Shown here: piece after piece, positions 1 to 5,844 of the stretch
How the letters are laid out: each line of letters begins with the position of its first letter
Numbering within the stretch: the stretch's first letter is position 1
From: CAZESH01 sp964514665
GTDB taxonomy: Bacteria; Bacillota; Bacilli; Paenibacillales; KCTC-25726
Direction of reading: 5' to 3'
Assembly (NCBI GenBank): GCA_964514665.1
Contig: CAZESH010000276.1
Span: 1-5,844 of the forward strand
Length of the DNA: 5,844 nucleotides
Position numbers and translations under genes: made by a program
Notes under the pieces: model-generated
What the model was told of the DNA's origin: nothing
The model's database searches: none
What the model saw: only the letters and a program-made list of their open reading frames with translations

Positions 1-693
1 GGCGAAGTGCGTGTTTTGATCCAAAAGTTCAACGATATGAACGGGAAGATCCAAAAGCTGATAGAAGAAAATTACGAGATTGCGATCAAGGAGCAGGAGG
101 CTGTCATTACCGCCTTGAATTTGCAGCTGGATCCCCATTTTATGTATAACACGCTTAACCTGATCAATTTGATTGCCGTGGAAAAAGGCGAGGATGAAAT
201 CAGCGAGATGATCGTCAGCCTTTCGGCGATGCTAAAGTACACGGTAAAATCCAATAGCGATCTGGTTCCCTTTCAAAAGGATTTCGAATATCTGAAAAGT
301 TATATTTTCATCATGAGCAAACGGTTCGAAGGCAGATTTCAGGTGGAGTACGATATCGATCCGAAACTGTTCGCTTCCGGCGTACCCAAGTTTTTTATGC
401 AGCCTTTTGTGGAAAACGTGTTTGTTCACGCCTTTCATTCCTCCGAGCATAAAGGAATGTTGAAAATAAGCTGCTGGATAGACGGTCATTCGCGCTTTTT
501 TACGATTGAAGACAACGGCAAGGGAATGGATTCGCAGCGGATGGAAACGCTATTGCAGGAAGGGCAAAATTCGGTAGGGATGTACAATATCCACAAGCGC
601 ATCGCGATGATTTTCGGCAGCAGCTACGGTGTCCGTATTGAATCGGAGGTCGGCAAGGGGACGAAAGTGACCATTGAATTGCCGAAAGCATGA
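1..693 (+). CDS. YesM-family sensor histidine kinase, C-terminal part (5' truncated by window)
   Basis: Membrane sensor kinase of a two-component system; only the last 230 residues are visible, and reading is open to base 1. The first residues (GEVRVLIQKFNDMN) look like the end of a HAMP linker, followed by a short helical stretch. The phosphoacceptor box is LQLDPHFMYNTLN, with the histidine codon at 136-138; this matches the His_kinase family (PF06580) pattern QINPHFLYNTL. The ATPase domain follows: N box PFVENVFVHAF (about 406-438), G1 box EDNGKGM, then SVGMYNIHKRI, then a final GKGTKVTIELP. All core motifs are present, so it is probably active. The N box has HA where HG is more usual. The GTG at base 7 is not a credible start, because it falls inside the HAMP region. 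YesM-type kinases usually have an extracellular sensor domain and pair with an AraC-type (YesN) regulator. None follows here, so the partner would be upstream. Proximity to the sugar transporter suggests that it controls it (inference). Confidence 0.93.
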   Translation, partial: GEVRVLIQKFNDMNGKIQKLIEENYEIAIKEQEAVITALNLQLDPHFMYNTLNLINLIAVEKGEDEISEMIVSLSAMLKYTVKSNSDLVPFQKDFEYLKSYIFIMSKRFEGRFQVEYDIDPKLFASGVPKFFMQPFVENVFVHAFHSSEHKGMLKISCWIDGHSRFFTIEDNGKGMDSQRMETLLQEGQNSVGMYNIHKRIAMIFGSSYGVRIESEVGKGTKVTIELPKA

Positions 694-754
694 ATGAACC
701 AAAGATAATGACATTAAACAAAATAAGTATAATTTTTCGCGGGAGCATTCTCCT

Positions 755-760
755 TATAAT
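755..760 (+). promoter_or_regulatory. Candidate -10 box of the transporter operon promoter
   Basis: A perfect TATAAT at 755-760 lies about 50 bases before the solute-binding protein start. No good -35 hexamer is found 16-18 bases upstream (the region reads as an A/T run), which would suit a promoter needing an activator such as an AraC-type response regulator. A second TATAAT at 728-733 is an alternative; its best -35-like hexamer (ATGACA, 708-713) is only 14 bases away, shorter than normal. Transcription from the 755 box would begin near 767, placing the cre site immediately downstream. Confidence 0.5.
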
Positions 761-772
761 TTAAATTGCAAG

Positions 773-786
773 TGAATACGCTTTCA
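773..786 (+). promoter_or_regulatory. cre site (CcpA carbon catabolite repression operator)
   Basis: TGAATACGCTTTCA matches the Bacillus cre consensus TGWAANCGNTNWCA at every fixed position except the fifth, where T replaces A. It has the central CG and symmetric arms, extending to GTGAA/TTCAC (772-787). It lies between the candidate -10 box and the ribosome binding site, where bound CcpA would block initiation or early elongation. This is the usual placement for repression of sugar-utilisation operons in Bacillota. The function is inferred from sequence match and context. Confidence 0.72.
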
Positions 787-811
787 CATTATCTTAGGGA
801 GGGTCAAAGAA

Positions 812-2230
812 ATGAAAAAAGCTTCAAAGAGACTCAGTCTGTTTCTCAGCTTGATGCTCGTCCTCAGCTTCGTCCTGACGGCTTGCGGAGGCGCCAGTGA
901 CAAAGGCGGCACAAGCTCGAACGGGAACAAGGCACCTGCCGCAAGCGGCGAAGCAAAGAAAGAACCGGTGACATTAAAGTTCACTTATTGGGGAAGTCCT
1001 GACGAGAAGAAAGCCATTGAAGGCGCAGCAAAGAAATTCGAAGAAAAGTACCCATGGATTACGGTCAACACCGTACAGATTCCGAATTCCGACTATAATA
1101 CGAAATTGACGGCGATGGCTGCCGGCAACGACATGCCGGATTCGGGCTACATGACCGGAGATCTTGGCGATACTTGGGCCAAGGAAGGCCGTTTCGTCAA
1201 TCTGTTCGAAATGCTGGACAAAGATCCGGAGCTGAAAAAAGAAAATTATCTGGATTATATCTGGTTCAAGCAAAGTCCGGATAACGCTTGGGGCATCAGC
1301 ACAGCGGGCGAAAACTTCGGATTGTTCTACAGAAAAGACCTGCTGGAAAAAGCCGGCGTACCGATGCCTCCCGCAAAAGCGGCAGACGCATGGACGTGGG
1401 ATCAATTTGTTGAAGTGGCCAAGAAGCTGACGATCGACAAAAACGGCAAGAATGCTTCCGAAGCCGGATTTGATCCGAAGAGCATCAAGCAGTATGGCGT
1501 GACGTTCGAAACATGGGCAGGCCCGATGAACAACTTTATCTTCAGCAACGGTGGAGATTGGTTGTCCAAGGACGGCAAAGACTTTACGCTCAATTCGCCT
1601 GAAAGCGCCGAAGCGATTCAGAAGCTGGCCGATCTGATCAATGTTTATCATGTGGCTCCGTCACCGCTTGCCGCCAAATCCTTGCCGGCAATGAGCGTTG
1701 CCCTGCAGTCGGGAATCACGGCTATGGCAATCGGCGGTCAATGGATGAACCTTGACCTCGGCAATGCCAAAGTCAATTACGATATCGGCGTGCTGCCGAA
1801 ATTGAAGAAAAGCCTGACCGTTGCCATCAGCGGCGCAACCGTAATGTTCAAAGGCTCGAAACACCCTGAAGAAGCATGGATGCTGTTCAAGTGGATGTCC
1901 GATCCGGCTGGAGCCATCGAATTGTATTCCGGCGGATTGTGGATGCCGACCTTGAAAGCATGGTACACGGATCCGGAACTGATCAAGAAATGGGTCGATG
2001 CCAACCCTGCGGCACATCCGCCAGGATTCAAGGACGCGATGATGAATCAACTGCTGCAAAACGGCGTGCCTGATTCGTCCTATTATCTGAAAAATCAAGC
2101 GAAAGTCGTTTCTACAACGCTGAGCGGATTGGACTCCGTATGGCTAGGGAAGAAAACAGCCCAACAAGCTTTGGACGATATTGCCAAGCAGGTTCAACCG
2201 GATGTTCAAGGAAGATACGATGCGCAATAA
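812..2230 (+). CDS. ABC sugar transporter solute-binding lipoprotein (CUT1, SBP family 1)
   Basis: Captures a sugar outside the cell and delivers it to the two permeases encoded downstream. The 472-residue protein starts with a lipoprotein signal: basic MKKASKR, a hydrophobic stretch to residue 22, and lipobox LTAC with the lipid-modified Cys at residue 25. A Gly/Ser/Ala/Lys-rich flexible tether runs to about residue 52. The mature domain shows family 1 landmarks: FTYWGSPDEKKAIE (57-70), repeated sampling and opening motifs around AAGNDMPDSGYM (103-114), GLFYRKDLLEKAGV (170-183), WTWDQFVEVAKKLT (194-207), GITAMAIGGQWMN (301-313) and FKGSKHPEEAWMLFKWM (346-362). Length is normal for the family. 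AGGGAGGG at 796-803, eight bases before ATG, fixes the start. It is the first gene of the cluster, preceded by a promoter region with a cre site. Tryptophan-rich patches fit sugar binding. The ligand cannot be read from the sequence; the GH127 gene downstream suggests an arabinofuranose-containing oligosaccharide (inference). Confidence 0.94.
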   Translation: MKKASKRLSLFLSLMLVLSFVLTACGGASDKGGTSSNGNKAPAASGEAKKEPVTLKFTYWGSPDEKKAIEGAAKKFEEKYPWITVNTVQIPNSDYNTKLTAMAAGNDMPDSGYMTGDLGDTWAKEGRFVNLFEMLDKDPELKKENYLDYIWFKQSPDNAWGISTAGENFGLFYRKDLLEKAGVPMPPAKAADAWTWDQFVEVAKKLTIDKNGKNASEAGFDPKSIKQYGVTFETWAGPMNNFIFSNGGDWLSKDGKDFTLNSPESAEAIQKLADLINVYHVAPSPLAAKSLPAMSVALQSGITAMAIGGQWMNLDLGNAKVNYDIGVLPKLKKSLTVAISGATVMFKGSKHPEEAWMLFKWMSDPAGAIELYSGGLWMPTLKAWYTDPELIKKWVDANPAAHPPGFKDAMMNQLLQNGVPDSSYYLKNQAKVVSTTLSGLDSVWLGKKTAQQALDDIAKQVQPDVQGRYDAQ

Positions 2231-2245
2231 TTAGCTAATGGTTCA

Positions 2246-2278
2246 GCTGAAAGCCGGGGATGATTCCTGGCTTTCAGC
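2246..2278 (+). other. Intercistronic hairpin between binding-protein and permease genes
   Basis: An inverted repeat forms a 15-bp stem with a three-base loop (TGA, 2261-2263). The outer ten pairs are perfect (GCTGAAAGCC against GGCTTTCAGC), and the inner five include two G-U wobbles in RNA. It starts 16 bases after the binding-protein stop codon and ends 24 bases before the permease start. No T-run follows, so it is not a standard intrinsic terminator. Such hairpins, as between malE and malF, are known to protect the upstream message from 3' exonucleases or to reduce readthrough, giving more binding protein than permease. That role here is inferred. Confidence 0.75.
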
Positions 2279-2302
2279 CAATCCAAAGAAAGAGGCTGTG
2301 AT

Positions 2303-3283
2303 ATGGAACACATCGAAAAGGTGAATACGGCGACAGCAACGATTTTGCCAAAATCGAAGAAGCATTTGAAAAACATCGGTATCGGCCTGCTTTTCACTTC
2401 ACCTGTTTTGCTGGGATACGCCATTTTCATTTTGGGTCCTTTGATCATGTCGATCGTACTCAGTTTTATGGATTATTCAATCGGATCATCCGACAACAAA
2501 TTTATCGGATGGCAGAATTATAAAGAAATGTTCAATGGACGGGATATTTTCTTCTTTCCGGCGGTCAAGGCCACGTTCTATTATGTATTCGTCAGTGTGC
2601 CGCTCAGCATCATTTTTTCTTTTCTGGTTGCGGTGTTGTTGAATCAACGCATCAAGTTCCGCGGATTTTTCAGAGGGGTTTTTTATTTGCCGGTGGTCAT
2701 CCCGCTTGCGTCCGCTTCGATTATTTGGATGTGGATTCTGCAGCCGGATTTCGGCGTCGCCAACTATTTGCTCAGCTCCATGGGGCTGCCGACTTCGCCT
2801 TGGCTGGCATCGGACACAACGGTAATCCCGACCTTGATCTTGTTCAGTTTGTGGATCAGCGGCAATACGATCGTGATTTTCCTTGCCGGGCTGCAAACGA
2901 TTCCTTCCCATTTGTATGAAGCGTTGGAAGTCGACGGCGGCAACAGCTGGCACAAACTGATTTATGTGATGATTCCGATGAGCTCGCCGATTATTTTCTT
3001 CAATACGGTAATCGGGTTCATCAATGCGATCCAAACGTTCGTGCAGCCGTTCATCATGTCCTCGGGAAGCTCGGGGAGCGGCGCGGCGATGATGGGGGGA
3101 CCCGACAACGCAAGCTTGCTGTACGTTTTATATATTTTTCAAGACGCATTCCGCTTCTCGAAAATGGGTGCGGCCAGCGCTTCAGCCATGCTGTTGTTTG
3201 TTGTTACGCTGATCGTCACCTTTATATTTTTCAAGCTGTCCGGATACTGGGTCCACAGTGAAGGAGATGACAGAAAAGGATGA
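2303..3283 (+). CDS. ABC sugar transporter permease, MalF/LacF type
   Basis: One of two inner-membrane subunits forming the sugar channel. The 326-residue protein has a polar N-terminus and six likely membrane segments (about 27-50, 95-114, 124-146, 173-196, 228-250, 290-312). The cytoplasmic EAA loop, which docks to the ATPase, is at residues 206-225: EALEVDGG, then a Pro at 225 (canonical EAAxxDGA...P). Typical family landmarks include FRGVFYLPVVIP (122-133) and the C-terminal AFRFSKMGAASASAMLLF. A Gly/Ser-rich stretch (residues 253-266) before GGPDNAS looks longer than in most relatives. The start is supported by AAAGAGG (2289-2295), seven bases upstream. The gene follows the binding protein after a hairpin and overlaps the next permease by four bases (ATGA), indicating translational coupling. 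The substrate is not determined by the sequence. Confidence 0.95.
   Translation: MEHIEKVNTATATILPKSKKHLKNIGIGLLFTSPVLLGYAIFILGPLIMSIVLSFMDYSIGSSDNKFIGWQNYKEMFNGRDIFFFPAVKATFYYVFVSVPLSIIFSFLVAVLLNQRIKFRGFFRGVFYLPVVIPLASASIIWMWILQPDFGVANYLLSSMGLPTSPWLASDTTVIPTLILFSLWISGNTIVIFLAGLQTIPSHLYEALEVDGGNSWHKLIYVMIPMSSPIIFFNTVIGFINAIQTFVQPFIMSSGSSGSGAAMMGGPDNASLLYVLYIFQDAFRFSKMGAASASAMLLFVVTLIVTFIFFKLSGYWVHSEGDDRKG
3261..3266 (+). promoter_or_regulatory. Ribosome binding site for the second permease, unusual spacing
   Basis: AAGGAG lies inside the end of the first permease gene, 13 bases before the ATG at 3280, longer than the usual 5-9. A weaker AAAAGG directly abuts the ATG. An in-frame TGA at 3268-3270 rules out any earlier start, so ATG 3280 is the first possible one. 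The ATGA overlap (3280-3283) suggests that ribosomes ending the first permease re-initiate here, which would tolerate the poor spacing. Confidence 0.55.
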
Positions 3284-4113
3284 AAACACAAAGACGGATC
3301 GGAAAAACATTAACCTACATCATATTGATCATCGGTTCTGTCATCTGTTTGTTTCCCTTCTATTGGATGATTAGAACGGCTCTTGTGGGAACAGGGGAGC
3401 TATTTCAGGTAGAACCTACCTTTATACCGAAGGAGCTGCTGTTTTCCAATTTTTCGAACGCCTTATCTTCACAGCCGTTCGGCAGATTTTTCATAAATTC
3501 CACGATCATTACAGCGGCCAATATAGTCGGGGTGCTGTTATCCAGCTCGTTATGCGCATATGGTTTTACGAGGGTAAGCTGGCTGGGACGCGACAAAGTG
3601 TTCGGCTTCTTGATGACCGCTTTGATGCTGCCTTTTGCCGTAGTGATGATCCCCCACTTTATCGGCTGGAAATACCTTGGCTTGACCGATACATTCGCAC
3701 CGCTGATCATTCCGGCGTTTTTTGGCGGAGGATTGTTTAATATTTTTCTGCTGCGGCAATTTTTCATGACCATTCCGAAAGAGTTGGATGAAGCGGCCTA
3801 TATGGACGGCGCCGGTCACTTCAGGGTTTATTCCACGATCATTGTGCCGCTCAGCAAGCAAGTTTTGATTGTAGTTGGCCTGTTTACCTTTTTGACCAAC
3901 TGGAACGACTATCTGGCTCCGATGATTTATATTTCGGATGAAAAGAACTACACCTTGATGCTGGGATTGACTTTGTTTCAGGGACAGTACGGCTCGCAGT
4001 GGAACTTTATGATGGCGGCGGTGACGATTGTTGTGATACCTTCGTTAATCCTCTTCTTCATCGCCCAAAAGCATTTGGTAGAAGGCATCGCGATGACGGG
4101 AATCAAGGGTTGA
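3280..4113 (+). CDS. ABC sugar transporter permease, MalG type
   Basis: Second channel subunit, partner of the preceding permease. The 277-residue length is typical for the MalG/UgpE group. About six membrane segments are visible (roughly 11-30, 72-96, 107-128, 138-160, 194-213, 243-263). The EAA loop is clear at 171-190: EAAYMDGAG followed by a Pro at 190, closer to consensus than that of its partner. The LFPFYWMIRTAL opening and the C-terminal QKHLVEGIAMTGIKG are hallmarks of this group (usual form QRYFVEGIAATGVKG). Translation is coupled to the upstream gene by the ATGA overlap. The gene ends 58 bases before the glycosidase start, with no terminator-like hairpin between, so the two are probably co-transcribed. 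No ATPase gene accompanies the permeases within the window, as is common for CUT1 importers in Bacillota that share an MsmX-like ATPase. Confidence 0.95.
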   Translation: MKTQRRIGKTLTYIILIIGSVICLFPFYWMIRTALVGTGELFQVEPTFIPKELLFSNFSNALSSQPFGRFFINSTIITAANIVGVLLSSSLCAYGFTRVSWLGRDKVFGFLMTALMLPFAVVMIPHFIGWKYLGLTDTFAPLIIPAFFGGGLFNIFLLRQFFMTIPKELDEAAYMDGAGHFRVYSTIIVPLSKQVLIVVGLFTFLTNWNDYLAPMIYISDEKNYTLMLGLTLFQGQYGSQWNFMMAAVTIVVIPSLILFFIAQKHLVEGIAMTGIKG

Positions 4114-4156
4114 TTGAGCTTTCACGCTGCAATTGCCCTAATTTATAAAAAAAGGG

Positions 4157-4164
4157 AGAAGAGG
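4157..4164 (+). promoter_or_regulatory. Ribosome binding site deciding the GH127 start
   Basis: AGAAGAGG sits in a purine-rich run (4147-4164) seven bases before ATG 4172. It supports this start, although the protein then has about a dozen more N-terminal residues before the conserved DPFW block than HypBA1 has. The 58-base gap to the permease shows no convincing promoter or terminator. Confidence 0.7.
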
Positions 4165-4171
4165 TTTCCAT

Positions 4172-5844
4172 ATGACACAAATTAAGAAAAATGCTCTGGT
4201 AGATTTAAAGAAAGTGCATGTAAGCGATCCTTTCTGGCAGCAAAAAATCAAGCTGATTTCGGAGAAAGTCATTCCCTATCAATGGGATGCCTTGAATGAC
4301 CAAATCCCGGGAGCGGAGCCCAGCCATGCGATCGAGAATTTCCGCATTGCCGCAGGCGTTTCCTGCGGGGATTTTCACGGCATGGTATTTCAAGACAGCG
4401 ATGTCGCCAAGTGGATCGAAGCGGCGAGCTTCAGTTTAAACGAGTATCCGAATCCGGATTTGGAGAACCTGATCGATTCGGTTGTGGAGCTGATCGCCAA
4501 AGCCCAGCAGCCCGACGGTTATCTCGACACGTATTTTACCGTTGCGAAGCCGGAAGAGCGCTGGAAGGATTTCAGCTTCGGCCATGAGCTTTACTGCGCG
4601 GGCCATTTGATGGAAGCGGCTGTAGCCTATTTGCAGGCAACCGGGAAAAAGCGGTTTGTGGAAGTGATGGCCAAATATGCCGATTACGTCGATGCGATCA
4701 TGGGGCCGGAAGACAACAAGATGCACACCTATCCCGGTCATGAGGAAATCGAACTGGCTCTTGTCAAGCTTTATAAGGTGACGGGAGAAGAACGGTATCT
4801 CAAGCTCAGCCAATATTTTATTGACGAACGCGGCAAGCAGCCCAGCTTTCTGAAGAACGAACCGACATTCGGCGGTCATGAAAAAACAAAATGGTTCGAT
4901 CTCGATTATCATCAGGCTCACGCACCGGTAAGGGAACAAGAAACGGCGGAAGGCCATTCCGTGCGCGCGATGTATCTTTATTCGGCGATGGCCGATCTCG
5001 CGGCCGAGAGCGGCGATGAAAGCTTGGTCCGTGCACTGCAAACCCTTTGGCAAAATGTTACCGCCTATCGCATGTACATTACCGGCGGACTGGGCTCGCA
5101 AGCGCACGGAGAAAGATTCACCTTTGACTATGATCTGCCGAACGATACGGCCTATACCGAAACTTGCGCATCCATCGGCTTGATCATGTGGGCGCAAAGG
5201 ATGCTGCGCATCGAACCGGACAGCAAATATGCCAACGTGATGGAGCGCGCTTTATATAATGGCGCATTAAGCGGAATTTCCCTGGATGGCACGAAGTATT
5301 TTTATGTCAATCCGTTGGCGGTTGATCCGCAAGCGGTGAAAAATCGCTTCGATTTGCAGCATGTCAAAACCCAGAGGGTGCCATGGTTCGGATGCGCTTG
5401 CTGTCCGCCGAACATCGCCCGCCTGATTACTTCAATCGGCAGTTATATTTATACGCAAAACGAACAAAACATTTATGTCAATCTGTATATTGCCAATGAA
5501 ACGGAAATGACGGTCGGCGGACAAGCGGTCAAGCTTGATCTGGTCACGGAATATCCGGCCAAGGACCATGTGGCGATCACGGTTTCCAGCGAGAAAGCTG
5601 CGGAGTATGCCATTTCCCTGCGCATTCCCGATTGGTGCAGAAATCCGCAGGTGAACATAAACGGTCAAGCTGTGGATTTGTCGACGATCGTAAATCATGG
5701 CTATGCCGAACTGAGACGAGTATGGAACGACGGCGATCAGATCGAGCTTGTCCTGCCGATGCCGGTTGAATTGATTCAAGCCAATCCGCACGTGCGCGAA
5801 AATGCGGGCAGAGTGGCGATTCAGCGCGGACCGGTCGTTTATTG
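4172..5844 (+). CDS. GH127 beta-L-arabinofuranosidase-like glycoside hydrolase (3' truncated by window)
   Basis: Retaining glycosidase of family GH127 (formerly DUF1680); 557 codons plus two bases are visible, ending at RGPVVY. The family is about 640-660 residues, so roughly 90-100 C-terminal residues are missing. It closely resembles B. longum HypBA1: shared blocks include VIPYQW, FHGMVFQDSDV, AQQPDGYLDT, EAAVAY, GHEEIELAL, TGGLGSQAHGERF and NDTAYTETCASIG. Known HypBA1 active-site residues line up: acid/base E322 with E314; zinc ligands E338, C340 and C418 with E330, C332 and C411; nucleophile and zinc ligand C417 with C410, in FGCACCPPN. E314 and E330 keep the same 16-residue spacing. The N-terminal helical barrel is complete and a beta-sandwich begins after about residue 430. 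There is no signal peptide, so it is cytoplasmic and should act on imported sugar. AGAAGAGG (4157-4164), seven bases before ATG, supports the start. GH127 also holds enzymes of other specificity, so the substrate is inferred. Confidence 0.93.
   Translation, partial: MTQIKKNALVDLKKVHVSDPFWQQKIKLISEKVIPYQWDALNDQIPGAEPSHAIENFRIAAGVSCGDFHGMVFQDSDVAKWIEAASFSLNEYPNPDLENLIDSVVELIAKAQQPDGYLDTYFTVAKPEERWKDFSFGHELYCAGHLMEAAVAYLQATGKKRFVEVMAKYADYVDAIMGPEDNKMHTYPGHEEIELALVKLYKVTGEERYLKLSQYFIDERGKQPSFLKNEPTFGGHEKTKWFDLDYHQAHAPVREQETAEGHSVRAMYLYSAMADLAAESGDESLVRALQTLWQNVTAYRMYITGGLGSQAHGERFTFDYDLPNDTAYTETCASIGLIMWAQRMLRIEPDSKYANVMERALYNGALSGISLDGTKYFYVNPLAVDPQAVKNRFDLQHVKTQRVPWFGCACCPPNIARLITSIGSYIYTQNEQNIYVNLYIANETEMTVGGQAVKLDLVTEYPAKDHVAITVSSEKAAEYAISLRIPDWCRNPQVNINGQAVDLSTIVNHGYAELRRVWNDGDQIELVLPMPVELIQANPHVRENAGRVAIQRGPVVY

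Noticed and set aside
7..9. GTG as the start of a short kinase
   Set aside because: It lies within HAMP-like sequence continuous with the open frame to base 1 and has no ribosome binding site visible; the gene is simply cut by the window edge.
974..1651. Long open frame (225 codons) on the minus strand within the binding-protein gene
   Set aside because: It lies antisense to a well-supported gene, has no ribosome binding site or recognisable domain, and its composition is what the complement of the coding frame would give.
2246..2278. Hairpin as an intrinsic terminator
   Set aside because: No T-run follows the stem, and the next gene in the same pathway starts 24 bases later, so full termination is unlikely.
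3267..3269. ATG right after AAGGAG as an alternative start for the second permease
   Set aside because: It is in a different frame, which does not encode permease sequence.
4111..4124. Second cre-like sequence (TGATTGAGCTTTCA) after the MalG-type permease
   Set aside because: Three mismatches to the consensus, including loss of the central C, and no promoter nearby.
4134..4156. CCCT...AGGG inverted repeat as a terminator before the GH127 gene
   Set aside because: Only about four pairs around a long A/T loop; the A-rich purine run is better explained as the ribosome binding region.
4436..5197. Long open frame (253 codons) on the minus strand within the GH127 gene
   Set aside because: Antisense shadow of a strongly conserved enzyme gene; the protein shows no familiar motifs.

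Overview
The window looks like part of the chromosome of a Bacillota bacterium, most likely Paenibacillus or a close relative. Three things point that way. Genes have strong Gram-positive Shine-Dalgarno sequences. A YesM-type sensor kinase sits next to a CUT1 sugar ABC transporter that has no ATPase gene beside it. A CcpA-type cre site lies in the transporter promoter. The genus is inferred from gene content and style; no marker gene is present.

Layout: all five genes are on the + strand and point the same way. Bases 1-693 are the 3' end of a YesM-family sensor histidine kinase whose start lies outside the window. A 118-bp intergenic region (694-811) holds promoter-like elements and a near-consensus cre site just upstream of the next ribosome binding site. 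A four-gene cluster follows: a lipoprotein sugar-binding protein (812-2230), a 15-bp intercistronic hairpin (2246-2278), a MalF-type permease (2303-3283), a MalG-type permease overlapping it by ATGA (3280-4113), and a glycoside hydrolase of family GH127 (4172 to beyond 5844). The last gene is cut off by the window end, probably about 90-100 residues short of its C-terminus.

How it fits together (inference from family knowledge): the membrane kinase probably senses an extracellular sugar and, through an AraC-type response regulator not in this window, activates the transporter promoter. The lipoprotein and two permeases import an oligosaccharide, powered by an ATPase encoded elsewhere (MsmX-like). 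The hydrolase has no signal peptide, so it would cleave the imported sugar in the cytoplasm. Its sequence closely resembles HypBA1, the beta-L-arabinofuranosidase of Bifidobacterium longum, and keeps the catalytic and zinc-binding residues. The best guess is therefore uptake and intracellular breakdown of short beta-L-arabinofuranosides such as those on plant hydroxyproline-rich glycoproteins. The cre site suggests repression when better carbon sources are present.

I see no RNA genes, mobile elements, CRISPR arrays or pseudogenes. The locus is a recognisable type of carbohydrate-utilisation cluster; the substrate assignment and the regulatory details are the parts worth checking, not a wholly new system.
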